DNA from: an uncultured bacterium
Lineage (GTDB): Bacteria; Bacillota; Clostridia; Oscillospirales; Ruminococcaceae
Assembly: GCA_934875375.1 (NCBI GenBank)
Contig: CAKXHL010000009.1
Coordinates: forward strand, 1-64,000
Length of the DNA: 64,000 bases
Direction of reading: 5' to 3'
The notes beneath the pieces were generated by a model that had not been told where the DNA came from, searched no databases, and saw only the letters and a program-made list of their open reading frames with translations. Position numbers and translations under genes: made by a program. This document shows, piece after piece, positions 25,337 to 34,062 of the stretch. Position 1 is the first letter of the stretch; every line of letters begins with the position of its first letter.

Positions 25337-25346
25337 ACAGAAGCGA

Positions 25347-25595
25347 TTAATTGCTGGTGTAAGGGAGAAGAGCCAGATGTCTGGCACGTTTGATCGCAAC
25401 AGTCAGCTGACGCTGATGTTTTGCGCAGGTGCCGGTGACTCTGCGAGGAATGATTTTCGCTCTCTCAGACAGGCATCTTCTGATTTTTGGGATATCTCTG
25501 TAATAGCTGATATGATCAATTTTATCAGCACAGAAAGCACAAACCTTTTTACGGCCTTTTCTGCCGCCACGGTTACCTCTCTCAGGTCTTTCCAT
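25347..25595 (-). CDS. rpsR: Ribosomal protein bS18
   Basis: An 82-residue small-subunit protein with the family core: KVCAFCADKID, IPKIRRCLSERAKIIPRRVTG, and KHQRQLTVAIKRARHLALLPY. It has a basic N-terminus, and the CAFC pair and a following Cys may bind zinc. AAGGAGG precedes the start. It is the last gene of the rpsF-ssb-rpsR operon, 29 bases after ssb. Confidence 0.97.
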   Translation of the reverse strand: MERPERGNRGGRKGRKKVCAFCADKIDHISYYRDIPKIRRCLSERAKIIPRRVTGTCAKHQRQLTVAIKRARHLALLPYTSN

Positions 25596-25624
25596 GAGTA
25601 AAACCTCCTTAAAAATGATGAGAA

Positions 25625-26077
25625 CTAAAAGGGCAGATCATCCAAACCGCCGATTTCTTCAAAATCTTCTGTATTTCCGCTGGAATAAGCTACGCCCGTA
25701 TTGACACCGCCTGATGCAGGAGTAGAGAAGGAGTTGCCGGAATCGCCGGAATTGTTGTTTTTACTGCCGTCAACAAAATGTACGTTGTCCGCTACAACTT
25801 CGTAACGTCTGCGTTTTTCGCCGTTTTTGTCCGTATAGTTGGTTACCTGCAAGCGACCTTCTACTAAAATCGGTTTGCCTTTTTGAAAATACCGACAAAC
25901 AAATTCAGCAGTGCCCCTCCATGCAACACAGTCAATAAAATCCGTCTGCCGCTCAGCACCTTTGGAATAGGCGCGGTCACAGGCAACGGTAAAAGAAGTG
26001 ACGGAAATATTACTTGGCGTTTGCCGCAGTTCAGGGTCGGCAGTCAAACGCCCCATAATAATGGCCTTATTATACAT
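25625..26077 (-). CDS. ssb: Single-stranded DNA-binding protein
   Basis: A 150-residue SSB. The OB fold covers about residues 1-105 (MYNKAIIMGRLTADPELRQT, DFIDCVAWRGTAEFVCRYF, KGKPILVEGRLQ). A Gly/Asn/Ser linker follows, and the acidic tail ends DDLPF, the docking tip for repair and replication partners. It sits between rpsF and rpsR as in most Firmicutes. Confidence 0.97.
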   Translation of the reverse strand: MYNKAIIMGRLTADPELRQTPSNISVTSFTVACDRAYSKGAERQTDFIDCVAWRGTAEFVCRYFQKGKPILVEGRLQVTNYTDKNGEKRRRYEVVADNVHFVDGSKNNNSGDSGNSFSTPASGGVNTGVAYSSGNTEDFEEIGGLDDLPF

Positions 26078-26102
26078 CGTAAAACCCGTCCTTTCTTTTT
26101 GA

Positions 26103-26399
26103 TTATTCTTCCACTGCTACGGTCAGGGAACGGAGAACACCGTCAGTAATGTTGTAGATACGATCCAACTCAGCGGGGAATTCAGGCTTTGCTGTAAAGG
26201 TAATCATTACATAGTAGCCTTCCTGCTCGTCTTCAATCTCGTAAGCGAGTCTGCGTTTACCCCAATCGTCTACATTGTCGATTGTACCGTTCTCACTGAT
26301 GAGGTTTTTGAATTTTTCGACCAGCGCGTTGATACCGTCTTCACCTTTTTTGGTGTTCAGAATCATCGTGGTCTCATACTGTTGGATAGTTTTTGCCAT
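26103..26399 (-). CDS. rpsF: Ribosomal protein bS6
   Basis: A 98-residue protein with the S6 ferredoxin-like fold pattern: YETTMILNTKKGEDGINAL, IDNVDDWGKRRLAYEIEDEQEGYYV, FPAELDRIYNITDGVLR. AAAGGAGG stands 7 bases before ATG 26399. It is first in the operon with ssb and rpsR and pairs with bS18 in the ribosome. The leader between the promoter (26485-26513) and the start may hold an S6-S18 binding site, but I could not identify it with certainty. Confidence 0.97.
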   Translation of the reverse strand: MAKTIQQYETTMILNTKKGEDGINALVEKFKNLISENGTIDNVDDWGKRRLAYEIEDEQEGYYVMITFTAKPEFPAELDRIYNITDGVLRSLTVAVEE

Positions 26400-26484
26400 T
26401 TGTTACACCTCCTTTTGGACATTAGGCCCTACTTCTCAGAGCAGAGCAAGGATGTTAGAGGCTGTTTAGCCGCATAACAGAATC

Positions 26485-26513
26485 ATTTTATCAGCTTTGT
26501 CCGGTAAAGTCAA
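26485..26513 (-). promoter_or_regulatory. Promoter of rpsF-ssb-rpsR
   Basis: On the minus strand TTGACT (26508-26513), 17 bases, TAAAAT (26485-26490). A leader of about 80 bases follows. Confidence 0.75.
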
Positions 26514-26529
26514 TGAAAAAATAACCGAA

Positions 26530-27399
26530 TTAAAGCGTTTTAGCCAATTTTTTCAGATATTCCCGCAGCTCAGCACCGATTTCCGGATGTTTCAACCCAA
26601 CCTCAACCGATGCTTGCAGAATGCCAAGTTTATTTCCCATGTCGTAGCGGGTGCCGATGTAATCAACGCCGACCATACCCTCGGTGCGGGCCAGCTGGAG
26701 CATTGCGTCGGTCAGCTGGATTTCACCGCCGGCACCAGGTTTGGTATTTTCCAGAATATCAAAAATTTTAGAAGGAAGTACACACCGTCCTAAAATAGAG
26801 TACAAAGATAATACCTGATCCGGTTTGGGTTTTTCAATCATATCGGTGACCCGGAACAGATTATCCCGAATGGGTTCGGTTTTGAGTGAAGAATATTTTA
26901 AAATCTGTTCGGCAGTTACCTCTTTGATTCCTACTGTGGCAAGGCCAAATTCCTCATAAGCCCGGCATAGCTGCCCACAGGCAGGAAGATCGCTGATAAT
27001 GACGTCATCTCCGTACATTACTGCAAAAGGGTCGTCTCCAACAAAAGATTTTGCGCACCAAACTGCATGCCCCAGACCTTTGGTTTCTTTTTGGCGGACG
27101 TATTGAATGTTGGCCATTTTGGTAATGGATACAATTTCATCATACAACTCTGTTTTACCGGAAGCCAAAAGGCGATCTTCCAACTCGGGTGCACGGTCAA
27201 AATGATCCTCCATAGGGCTTTTACCGCGATTGGTGATAATCAAAATATCTGTAATGCCCGATTGAACTGCTTCTTCTACAATGTATTGGATAGCGGGCTT
27301 GTCCACAATCGGCAGCATCTCTTTGGGGATAGACTTGGAAGCGGGCAGGACACGTGTCCCCAAACCTGCCGCAGGGATGATCGCTTTGGTGACTTTCAT
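26530..27399 (-). CDS. galU: UTP-glucose-1-phosphate uridylyltransferase
   Basis: A 289-residue nucleotidyltransferase that makes UDP-glucose for envelope sugars. The active-site motif is intact near the N-terminus (AAGLGTRVLPASKSIPKEM), followed by the uridine-binding stretch GLGHAVWCAKSFVGDDPFAV and the Asp metal motif VMYGDDVI. ATG 27399 has AGGAGG upstream; the longer frame to 27453 has no such site. It lies upstream of the rpsF promoter and reads in the same direction. Confidence 0.95.
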   Translation of the reverse strand: MKVTKAIIPAAGLGTRVLPASKSIPKEMLPIVDKPAIQYIVEEAVQSGITDILIITNRGKSPMEDHFDRAPELEDRLLASGKTELYDEIVSITKMANIQYVRQKETKGLGHAVWCAKSFVGDDPFAVMYGDDVIISDLPACGQLCRAYEEFGLATVGIKEVTAEQILKYSSLKTEPIRDNLFRVTDMIEKPKPDQVLSLYSILGRCVLPSKIFDILENTKPGAGGEIQLTDAMLQLARTEGMVGVDYIGTRYDMGNKLGILQASVEVGLKHPEIGAELREYLKKLAKTL

Positions 27400-27434
27400 T
27401 ACGATTTCCTCCTCAAATATAGGTGATACCAGTA

Positions 27435-27506
27435 AAAAGCCATTCCGAATCAATGGCTTTTTATATAAACCGAAAAATCCCGGCTTTTGTTACAAGGCCG
27501 GGATCA
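27435..27506 (-). terminator. Tandem terminators after the RING-type gene
   Basis: Two hairpins on the minus strand: ATCCCGGC / GCCGGGAT with TTTTT at 27474-27506, and AAAAAGCCATT / AATGGCTTTTT at 27435-27466. They separate the 27510 gene from galU. Confidence 0.8.
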
Positions 27507-27509
27507 TAC

Positions 27510-28457
27510 TCAAACAATCAAATGCGGCATCATAATCATACAAAATATGACATACACCATCATTAAAAAGCCAATGGCAAACAAATTGGTACGCCCTTTT
27601 TTGGCCAAAGCAGCGGAATATTCCTGGGGGGATACAAAGACTTTGTTTTGGATTTCTTGGATTTTTCGGATGCAATGACGATAATAGAGCCAGTTGCAAA
27701 ATAGACACAGAGCCATGGAAAGCACAGTAGAGACGATACTGCAGATTTGTGCAGCCAGCAGCATGGACTCAAACCCGGTAGAGTAACCGGCCATCAGGCC
27801 GGAAGAAACTGCCAGATCTTCATACAAGCAAATAGCCGAGGGGATGCTCAGAAGGGTATTGGCAATAAAAATGAGCAAGGAAAGCCCATACATTTTTCGA
27901 TACAGAAAATATTTCCATCCAAAAAACAACGCAGAGAAATTGAAGGAAATAGGCCGTCCAGATCGCTTAATCCGGGAAAAATTTGACAGAAAATAAGCGG
28001 AATTGCTGCCAATAAATTGAGACAAATCCCGCACTTTGATGCCATCCATCTCTTCGTCGGGGTTAACACCGCCATAAGAATCTCCGTAAGGTATCCCATA
28101 TGCAGGCATACCACTACCAAAGGGGGGCCGTTGCTGAAAGGGAGGAATATTCCCCGCGCTTGTTTGCGTCGGTCCCGTCAGGCGTGCGCCGCAGCTGCTG
28201 CAAAAAATACCATCTTCTGGATTTTCTGCATTACAGCGGGGACATTTGACAAACGAATTACCAGATTCCGTTTTGGGTTCAGCAGGTGGATCCCAGTTTT
28301 TTCCTAATTTGTGATTTTCAATTAGCGCGCAATGCCCTAGACGCTGATAACACTCCCGATGATGAGGAGCACCGCAGTCGGGGCAAACGACAATATCTTC
28401 GTTTTCGGAAAAAGGTTTTCCGCAAACAGGACAGGTTGCATTGGAATATTTATTCAA
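27510..28457 (-). CDS. Prokaryotic RING/zinc-ribbon membrane protein (DUF2628-like)
   Basis: A 315-residue protein with two zinc modules at the N-terminus: a prokaryotic RING-1 finger (TCPVCGKPFSENEDIVVCPD, then CGAPHHRECYQ) and a zinc ribbon near residue 72 (CPRCNAENPEDG, FCSSCG). After a proline/glycine-rich linker a DUF2628-like domain follows with about three or four membrane helices (near 170-205, 215-240, 280-312). It probably exposes its zinc fingers in the cytoplasm. The function is unknown. Start GAGTGGC-type ribosome binding site. Confidence 0.85.
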   Translation of the reverse strand: MNKYSNATCPVCGKPFSENEDIVVCPDCGAPHHRECYQRLGHCALIENHKLGKNWDPPAEPKTESGNSFVKCPRCNAENPEDGIFCSSCGARLTGPTQTSAGNIPPFQQRPPFGSGMPAYGIPYGDSYGGVNPDEEMDGIKVRDLSQFIGSNSAYFLSNFSRIKRSGRPISFNFSALFFGWKYFLYRKMYGLSLLIFIANTLLSIPSAICLYEDLAVSSGLMAGYSTGFESMLLAAQICSIVSTVLSMALCLFCNWLYYRHCIRKIQEIQNKVFVSPQEYSAALAKKGRTNLFAIGFLMMVYVIFCMIMMPHLIV

Positions 28458-28934
28458 GCAAAAGCCACTCCTTTGTGGATTTTCAGAAAATAAAAAAGAT
28501 AAGTCCGTTTTGAAGTTTGTTGGCTTTTACACCGAAAAACATAAAAACAGATTTTAAGGATAAAAAAGATTATAAATCATTTTACAACAAAATCCAACTG
28601 AAAAAAAGCAGAGAAAGGGTACCTAATTTTGAACACTTTGAAAACATTTGCCGGGACACGGCGAAAGCTTTACTTTTCTATAAATATTTCTTATAATAAA
28701 AATGGTCGTATCACTTGGTTTTATACGGATATCCATATGCTGTTGATTGTAGCTACAGCCTTTTGAAGTTTTTTAGAAAGTCATTCAAGATATAAAACAA
28801 AAAGCCCAAAGGCAGGCGTATGGCTGATAGGTTTTTGTTTTGGGTTCACTGGATTTTCAAAGGAGTTTTTTGCCGTTTGAGCAGATTTTTTAAGGAGTTT
28901 CAACCAATAAAATTCTATGACATAAGGAGATATT
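28458..28934. other. AT-rich intergenic region before prfB
   Basis: About 475 bases between two divergent genes. I see a GGAG-type ribosome site just before prfB (ATAAGGAG), an imperfect CCCAAAGG / TTTTGGG dyad near 28805-28850 and several TATAAT-like stretches, but no gene, tRNA or riboswitch core that I can support. Promoters for both neighbours are presumably here. Confidence 0.5.
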
Positions 28935-30053
28935 ATGATTCAATTAGAAGAACTGAAAAGCAAACTGCTGGAATTAAAACCGCAGATTGATGATTATCGT
29001 TCTGCCATTGGGATGGACGATTTGCTGAAAAAACAGCAGCAACTGGAAGGAGAAACAGCAGACCCCAATTTTTGGGATGATTTGGAAAACTCTTCGAAAG
29101 TTTTGCAGCAGATCAGCCAGATCAAGGCAAAGGCTGCCACTTACACAAAAATGGAGAGTGATTACGAAGACCTGATCACTCTGATTGAGATTGCCATGGA
29201 AGAGCAGGATGATTCTTCTTATGAAGAAATCCAGTCTCTCTATCAAGCGCTGGCCGCCTATTATGAGGAACAAAAGCTTTTGACTTTATTGTCGGGCGAA
29301 TACGACGGGAAAAACGCCATTTTGACTTTTCATGCCGGAGCCGGCGGTACGGAATCTCAAGACTGGGTACAGATGTTGCTACGGATGTATACCCGCTGGG
29401 CGGAACGGCATGGGTTTAAAGTGAAAATTCTCGATATCCTCGACGGAGAGGAAGCAGGCGTGAAAAGCGCCTCGGTATTGGTAGAAGGAATGAATGCCTA
29501 CGGTTATCTCAAATCGGAGACGGGGGTCCATCGATTGGTCCGGGTATCTCCCTTTGACGCATCTGGTCGGCGGCATACCTCTTTTGCCTCGCTGGAGGTT
29601 ATGCCGGAAATAGATGACGATACGGCTGTGGAGATCCGGGAAGAAGATTTGAAAGTTGATACCTATCGTTCCAGTGGGGCTGGGGGCCAGCATGTCAATA
29701 AAACCGAATCTGCGATCCGGATTACCCATATTCCCACCGGCGTGATTGTGGCCTGTCAAAATGAGCGGAGCCAGCACCAGAACCGGGAAGTTGCCATGAA
29801 AATGCTGCGTTCCAAACTGATTGAAATCAAAGAGCGGGAGCATTTGGAAAAAATTGAGGATATTAAAGGCGATCAGAAAGATATCGGATGGGGCAATCAG
29901 ATTCGCTCTTATGTATTTATGCCCTATACATTGGTAAAAGATCATCGTACCGGGTTTGAAAACGGCAACATCGGAGCAGTAATGGACGGAGATCTGGATG
30001 GGTTTATCAACGCGTATCTGAAAGCCAGCAGCTTGGGACAGCTGCAAAAATAA
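28935..30053 (+). CDS. prfB: Peptide chain release factor 2 (no programmed frameshift)
   Basis: A 372-residue RF2 read in one open frame. The stop-reading tripeptide SPF is at VRVSPFDASG and the GGQ motif at SSGAGGQHVNKTES. In many bacteria a CUU-UGA shift near codon 25 controls RF2 by its own level; here the same segment (QIDDYRSAIGMDD) is uninterrupted, so this feedback is absent. AAGGAG stands before ATG 28935. The proB remnant follows after 13 bases. Confidence 0.96.
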   Translation: MIQLEELKSKLLELKPQIDDYRSAIGMDDLLKKQQQLEGETADPNFWDDLENSSKVLQQISQIKAKAATYTKMESDYEDLITLIEIAMEEQDDSSYEEIQSLYQALAAYYEEQKLLTLLSGEYDGKNAILTFHAGAGGTESQDWVQMLLRMYTRWAERHGFKVKILDILDGEEAGVKSASVLVEGMNAYGYLKSETGVHRLVRVSPFDASGRRHTSFASLEVMPEIDDDTAVEIREEDLKVDTYRSSGAGGQHVNKTESAIRITHIPTGVIVACQNERSQHQNREVAMKMLRSKLIEIKEREHLEKIEDIKGDQKDIGWGNQIRSYVFMPYTLVKDHRTGFENGNIGAVMDGDLDGFINAYLKASSLGQLQK

Positions 30054-30066
30054 GAGGGAGTGTTTG

Positions 30067-30758
30067 ATGCGGGTAGTGGTAAAAGTCGGTACGTCCACGC
30101 TGGCACATACGACTGGGCGGTTGAATATCCGGCGGGTAGAACAGCTGTGCCGGGTGCTCAGCGATTTAAAAAATGCGGGACACCAGATTATTTTAGTTTC
30201 TTCTGGTGCAATTGGAATGGGTGCAGGTAAACTGTCGCTGCCCTGCCGGCCCAATGTGATATGTCAACAAAACAGGCAGCAGCTGCGGTGGGGCAATGTG
30301 AACTGATGTACGTTTATGATAAGCTTTTTACCGAGTATAATCATACGGTTGCCCAAATGCTCTTGAGCGGAGAGGATTTGGAAAACAGCGGACGGCGGGT
30401 GAATTTTCAAAACACGCTTTACCGGTTGTTGGAATTGGGTGCATTGCCGATTGTCAATGAAAATGATACCATTGCCACAGAAGAAATTGCCGTGGGGGAC
30501 AACGATACTCTGGCCGCGATTGTAGCCAAATGTGCTGGTGCAGAACTGTTGGTTCTACTCAGCGACATCGACGGCCTGTTTACCTCAGATCCCCGCAAGG
30601 ATCCGGATGCCTGTCTGATTCCCTTGGTGGAAGCGTTAACGCCGGAGATTTATGCGCTGGCAGGAGAAAAGGGGAGCGACTTGTCTTGCGGCGGCATGGC
30701 AACGAAGCTGAAAGCGGTAAAAACGGCAATGGAAAATGGTTTTGATATGATCTTTTGA
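30067..30758 (+). pseudogene. proB: Glutamate 5-kinase, frameshifted and 3' truncated
   Basis: The kinase begins normally (MRVVVKVGTSTLAH, then VSSGAIGMGAGKL). At about 30254-30261 the frame shifts by -1, which fits a duplicated TG (AATGTGATATG), and resumes with MSTKQAAAAVGQCELM, IVNENDTIATEE and LLSDIDGLFTSDP. The C-terminal end stops after NGFDMI, where it joins ProA sequence. The C-terminal 20-30 residues of a short ProB are missing. The start at ATG 30067 has GGGAG upstream. Confidence 0.9.
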
Positions 30759-31414
30759 TCCCGCGCGGCGGCAAAGGCCTGATTTCTACTTGTGTTGCCA
30801 ATGCAAAAGTCCCCTGTATTCAAACTGGCACAGGTATTTGCCACATTTACGTGGATAAAGCGGCTGAATTTGGAATGGCGCTGGATATCATTGAAAATGC
30901 GAAAACCAGCCGACCTTCTGTTTGCAATGCAGAAGAAATTTGTTTGGTTCATTCTGACATTGCAGGTCGGTTTTTGCCTGAATTAAAACGGCGGTTGGTC
31001 GATGAGCAGAAGGATCATCCAGTAGAACTGCGGCTCAATGCCCGTGCACGAAAAATAATTTCTGGAATTCCGGCAAAAGAACAGGATTTTGATACCGAGT
31101 TTTTGGATTACATTCTTGCAGTTAAGGTGGTGGATTCCGTGGAGGAAGCAGTTTCCCATATTTCTGTTCACTCCACCGGTCACAGTGAGGCGATCATCAC
31201 AGCGGACACAACTGCGGCTCGATACTTTACTGCGCATGTGGACAGCGCGGCTGTCTATGTTAATGCATCTACCCGATTTACGGATGGAGGAGAATTCGGT
31301 TTGGGGTGCGAAATGGGAATTTCGACACAAAAACTTCATGCCAGAGGCCCTTTAGGCTTAGAGGAATTATGCAGTTATAAATATGTGATTGAAGGAAATG
31401 GGCAGGTAAGATAG
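30755..31414 (+). pseudogene. proA: Gamma-glutamyl phosphate reductase, N-terminal half deleted
   Basis: Only the C-terminal half of ProA remains (about 219 residues). It starts LIPRGGKGLI right at the ProB junction, which is about residue 205 of a complete ProA. The catalytic cysteine region (NAKTSRPSVCNAEE) and the end (NASTRFTDGGEFGLGCEMG, HARGPLGLEEL) are intact, but about 200 residues with the cofactor-binding fold are gone. ProB reads GFDMI and ProA normally reads -IDMLIPRGG, so recombination at a GATATGAT-like stretch may have removed the segment. The enzyme cannot work. A second proBA elsewhere is possible. Confidence 0.92.
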
Positions 31415-31477
31415 GGGCATAAATTTAATTGCAAACAGAATGGAAAAAACGAATCTCATTTATGCTACAAATAAGTA

Positions 31478-31519
31478 CCAAAAAACCGGCAGGTTCTTTT
31501 GAACTGCCGGTTTTTTGGT
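31478..31519 (+). terminator. Terminator after the proBA remnant
   Basis: AAAAAACCGGCAGTTC-type stem: AACCGGCAG / CTGCCGGTT with A6 and T6 on the two sides. Confidence 0.85.
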
Positions 31520-31911
31520 GAGATGCTGTATAAAAATCCTATCAATATAGGAAGAATTGGTTGTCCGCCTGATCATTGGTTCGGTATTCCGTCCATACCC
31601 GATGGCCTCGGCGGTAATGATTCCTTGGAATGACTATATCTTACCAATTGATTGTTACCTCCTTATAAACAAAAATAGAAATAATTGCAAAACGAATGTG
31701 AAGCTTTTAAGAGGAAAAGTGAAAAGAGATTGATTTTAGGGTGAAACGGTTCTCTGTTATTTTTTTCGGGTACGATAGGCCTAGAAAAGAAATGTTGATT
31801 GGAGATAAGACGAGGGGGATACTCTGGCTTCATCGGTCTTTTTTTTCCTTCTTGTCCATATACTGCATTGTAAAGTTCGTCTTGCAAAATAGGCAAAGGG
31901 GGATTCAGGAC
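31520..31911. other. Intergenic region before the SpoIIM-like gene
   Basis: About 390 bases without a gene I can support. On the minus strand a GGAGG at 31657-31663 precedes a TTG frame of 24 codons (ending at TGA); it is too short and unlike any family I know. The rest is AT-rich. The ORF extending the SpoIIM-like frame to 31741 has no ribosome binding site. Confidence 0.4.
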
Positions 31912-32535
31912 TTGGTAAAAAGAGCAGGAAGAGGACAGCAATTTAAACGTGGTATCCGAAAACTTTTTTATCGCAATGAAATCTTTTTTTTGCTGGCAGT
32001 GTTGTTTTTGGTCGGCGTTTTGCTCGGCGCTTGTTTAATCCGGGCAAATGGAGACAGTTTGCGGGGATTTATTCGCCAGTTGGTAGCAGGCTTTTCGGGA
32101 GGGCGCGGTGAACAAACGATTGCAGAAACTTTTTTACAGTCTCTGGCTGGATCAGCAGTTTTTTTGCTGGCGATTTTTCTATGTGGATTTTGTGCGGTAG
32201 GGCAGCCGTTGATCTGTCTTGCTTTATTGTTTCGCGGTATGGGATATGGTTTGACCGCCGGAGGGATTTACAGCGTATACGGAATCAGCGGAATGGGTTA
32301 TGTGGCGCTACTTTTATTACCAAACTGCATTTTGACTGCATTGATTTTGCTCTGGGCGGGGCAAAGCGCATTTCGTTTTTCTACCGGTTTGTATGGAGCG
32401 ATGAAAGGTTCTGGTAAAATGACCGCCCGTCCATATTGCCTTGAGTTTTCTTTTTTGGCGGCGGGTCTGTTTGCAGCAGCGTTAATAGACAGTGTTTGCA
32501 GTTATTGGTTGGGCGGTCTATTCTCTCCCATATGA
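31912..32535 (+). CDS. SpoIIM-like membrane protein
   Basis: A 207-residue protein from TTG 31912, which has AAAGGGGG upstream; a longer frame to 31741 lacks a site. It has five hydrophobic segments, near residues 24-42, 80-100, 105-130, 137-160 and 180-200, with YGISGMGYVALLLLPNCILTALIL near the middle. This matches the stage II sporulation protein M family, which with SpoIID and SpoIIP drives membrane migration during engulfment. Divergent in sequence, so SpoIIM is a family-level call. Confidence 0.7.
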   Translation: MVKRAGRGQQFKRGIRKLFYRNEIFFLLAVLFLVGVLLGACLIRANGDSLRGFIRQLVAGFSGGRGEQTIAETFLQSLAGSAVFLLAIFLCGFCAVGQPLICLALLFRGMGYGLTAGGIYSVYGISGMGYVALLLLPNCILTALILLWAGQSAFRFSTGLYGAMKGSGKMTARPYCLEFSFLAAGLFAAALIDSVCSYWLGGLFSPI

Positions 32536-32642
32536 CAAAATGAGAGATTGTTCACAGAAAAGATATGAAATTTTTCGGATTTATGGTATGATAAAATAGA
32601 ACGGATTTTCCGTAATGTGAAAAATCAGGAGAGATTCATCCA

Positions 32643-33452
32643 ATGGGACTTATTTCCAATATGTTTAACTATTCTAAACCAGGCCCGGGCATTGAGAAAG
32701 AAGAACAGCAAAAACGCCGTTTTTTTCTGTTTTTTGAGCTGTTTTTCCGTAAGTTTTGGAAGCTGATCCAGTTAAATTTGTTATATATTCTTTTCTGGAT
32801 TCCTCCGCTCATCGCCGGCACGTTGCTGACACCATATAATGCAACGCTGGCTTATTTGGCCTTTTTTCTGGTAGGAACTTTTACCGCTGGCCCGGCTACG
32901 GCGGGCGCGATTTACATTCTCCGGAATTTTGCCACGCAAACGCCAGTGTTTTTACTGTCAGACTTTTTCCAGCAGTTTAAGGAAAATTATAAACAATCAG
33001 CGCTGGCGTTTTTATTTAATTCTCTTGCTTTGTTTGCCTGCTACGCTTCTTATTTGTTTTACGGAGAACACCTGAACATGGGATTTATGAATTATGTGTT
33101 CAAAGCGATGGTTCTCATTATGGCGTTGCTTGTGGCATTTGAAACGTTCCATGTGTTTTTGATGATCGTAACAGTTGATCTGAAACTCAGAGATATTTTT
33201 AAAAACTGCTTTTTGTTTTCGATTTTGAATTTGGTTCGGAATTTTTGCAGCTTATTGTTTGCAGTAGGCTTTTTATGGTTGGAATACAAGTTTTTTCCGC
33301 TTTCCATGTTTATCTTCCCTTTTATCGGATTGACGCTACCGCTGTTTATTATTACGTTTAACGCATATCCCGTAGTAAAGAAATATGCGATTGACCCTTA
33401 CTATGAAACGCAAGGGGATAAGCCGAAAGATGAAAGCGTTTTTGAAGACTGA
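32643..33452 (+). CDS. YesL-family (DUF624) membrane protein
   Basis: A 269-residue protein with four to six membrane segments (near residues 45-62, 75-95, 125-145, 160-180, 205-225 and 230-250), beginning MGLISNMFNYSKPGPGI. This resembles DUF624/YesL proteins, which often lie in sugar-utilisation clusters but have no known reaction. CAGGAGAG stands before ATG 32643. No transporter or sugar gene lies beside it here. The end is a bidirectional terminator. Confidence 0.75.
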   Translation: MGLISNMFNYSKPGPGIEKEEQQKRRFFLFFELFFRKFWKLIQLNLLYILFWIPPLIAGTLLTPYNATLAYLAFFLVGTFTAGPATAGAIYILRNFATQTPVFLLSDFFQQFKENYKQSALAFLFNSLALFACYASYLFYGEHLNMGFMNYVFKAMVLIMALLVAFETFHVFLMIVTVDLKLRDIFKNCFLFSILNLVRNFCSLLFAVGFLWLEYKFFPLSMFIFPFIGLTLPLFIITFNAYPVVKKYAIDPYYETQGDKPKDESVFED

Positions 33453-33470
33453 TTAAAAATTCAAAATTAA

Positions 33471-33507
33471 AAATAAAGGCCGTGGAGAATCCACGGCCTT
33501 TATTTTT
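33471..33507. terminator. Bidirectional terminator between convergent genes
   Basis: AAATAAAGGCCGTGG / CCACGGCCTTTATTT with a 5-base loop. Confidence 0.9.
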
Positions 33508-33916
33508 AACGAAGCTTTAATTCCAAAGAATGAGATTGGAAAAAACGGTTGATTTGGTTACTGAGAAAAAGAAGCGGAAAGGTCAAAACAAACCAGAAAA
33601 AAGAGAACAACGGACATACCTGCCCTAAAAAATTCATCCACTGACTGCTGTAATCCCATACGTGCCAATGCATCCATAAATTAACAATGATGCCGGTAAA
33701 AAGTTCGACAATCGTAATCAGCGCGGAGCCCAGAAAGCATTTTTTCCAAATAGATAAGGCTCTGGCGTAAATGTTGGCTAAATGGATTCCAACAAAGCAT
33801 ATACCTCCTGCCAGCGTCATCGTCCAGTGCGTGTTGCCCCTCCATAAAATTTCCAACAGACTGTATCCCGCTGCACCGATGGAAAAAACCGAAAGCAATT
33901 CCCCTTTTTTTACCAC
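33506..33916 (-). CDS. CmpB-type putative ABC transporter permease family protein
   Basis: A 136-residue four-helix membrane protein with the family signature YSLLEILWRGNTHWTMTLAGG, a second conserved patch VELFTGIIVNLWMHWHVWDYS and LGQVCPLFSFFWF. Such proteins are labelled putative ABC-transporter type IV/CmpB, but no ATPase partner is nearby and the true role is unknown. It is convergent with the YesL-like gene and shares its terminator. Confidence 0.75.
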   Translation of the reverse strand: MVKKGELLSVFSIGAAGYSLLEILWRGNTHWTMTLAGGICFVGIHLANIYARALSIWKKCFLGSALITIVELFTGIIVNLWMHWHVWDYSSQWMNFLGQVCPLFSFFWFVLTFPLLFLSNQINRFFQSHSLELKLR

Positions 33917-34002
33917 AAAAAGACCTCTTTTCTGCCGTTTATAGGTATATTTTTAGGAGGAAAAGCACATTTTATCACAGTGAATTTTTGGATGTGCTTT
34001 TG

Positions 34003-34031
34003 TTGACAAAGGCAGGGGAATCTTCTATCAT
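34003..34031 (+). promoter_or_regulatory. Promoter of the citramalate synthase gene
   Basis: TTGACA (34003-34008), 17 bases, TATCAT (34026-34031). Transcription would start near 34038, so the frame from 33988 cannot be the start. Confidence 0.75.
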
Positions 34032-34062
34032 AAAAACAAATGACGGCAAAGAAGGTGCAGAT

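Noticed and set aside
31540..31665. A 24-codon minus-strand frame with a GGAGG site and TTG start
   Set aside because: Too short, ends in TGA, no family pattern; read-through gives no clearer protein.
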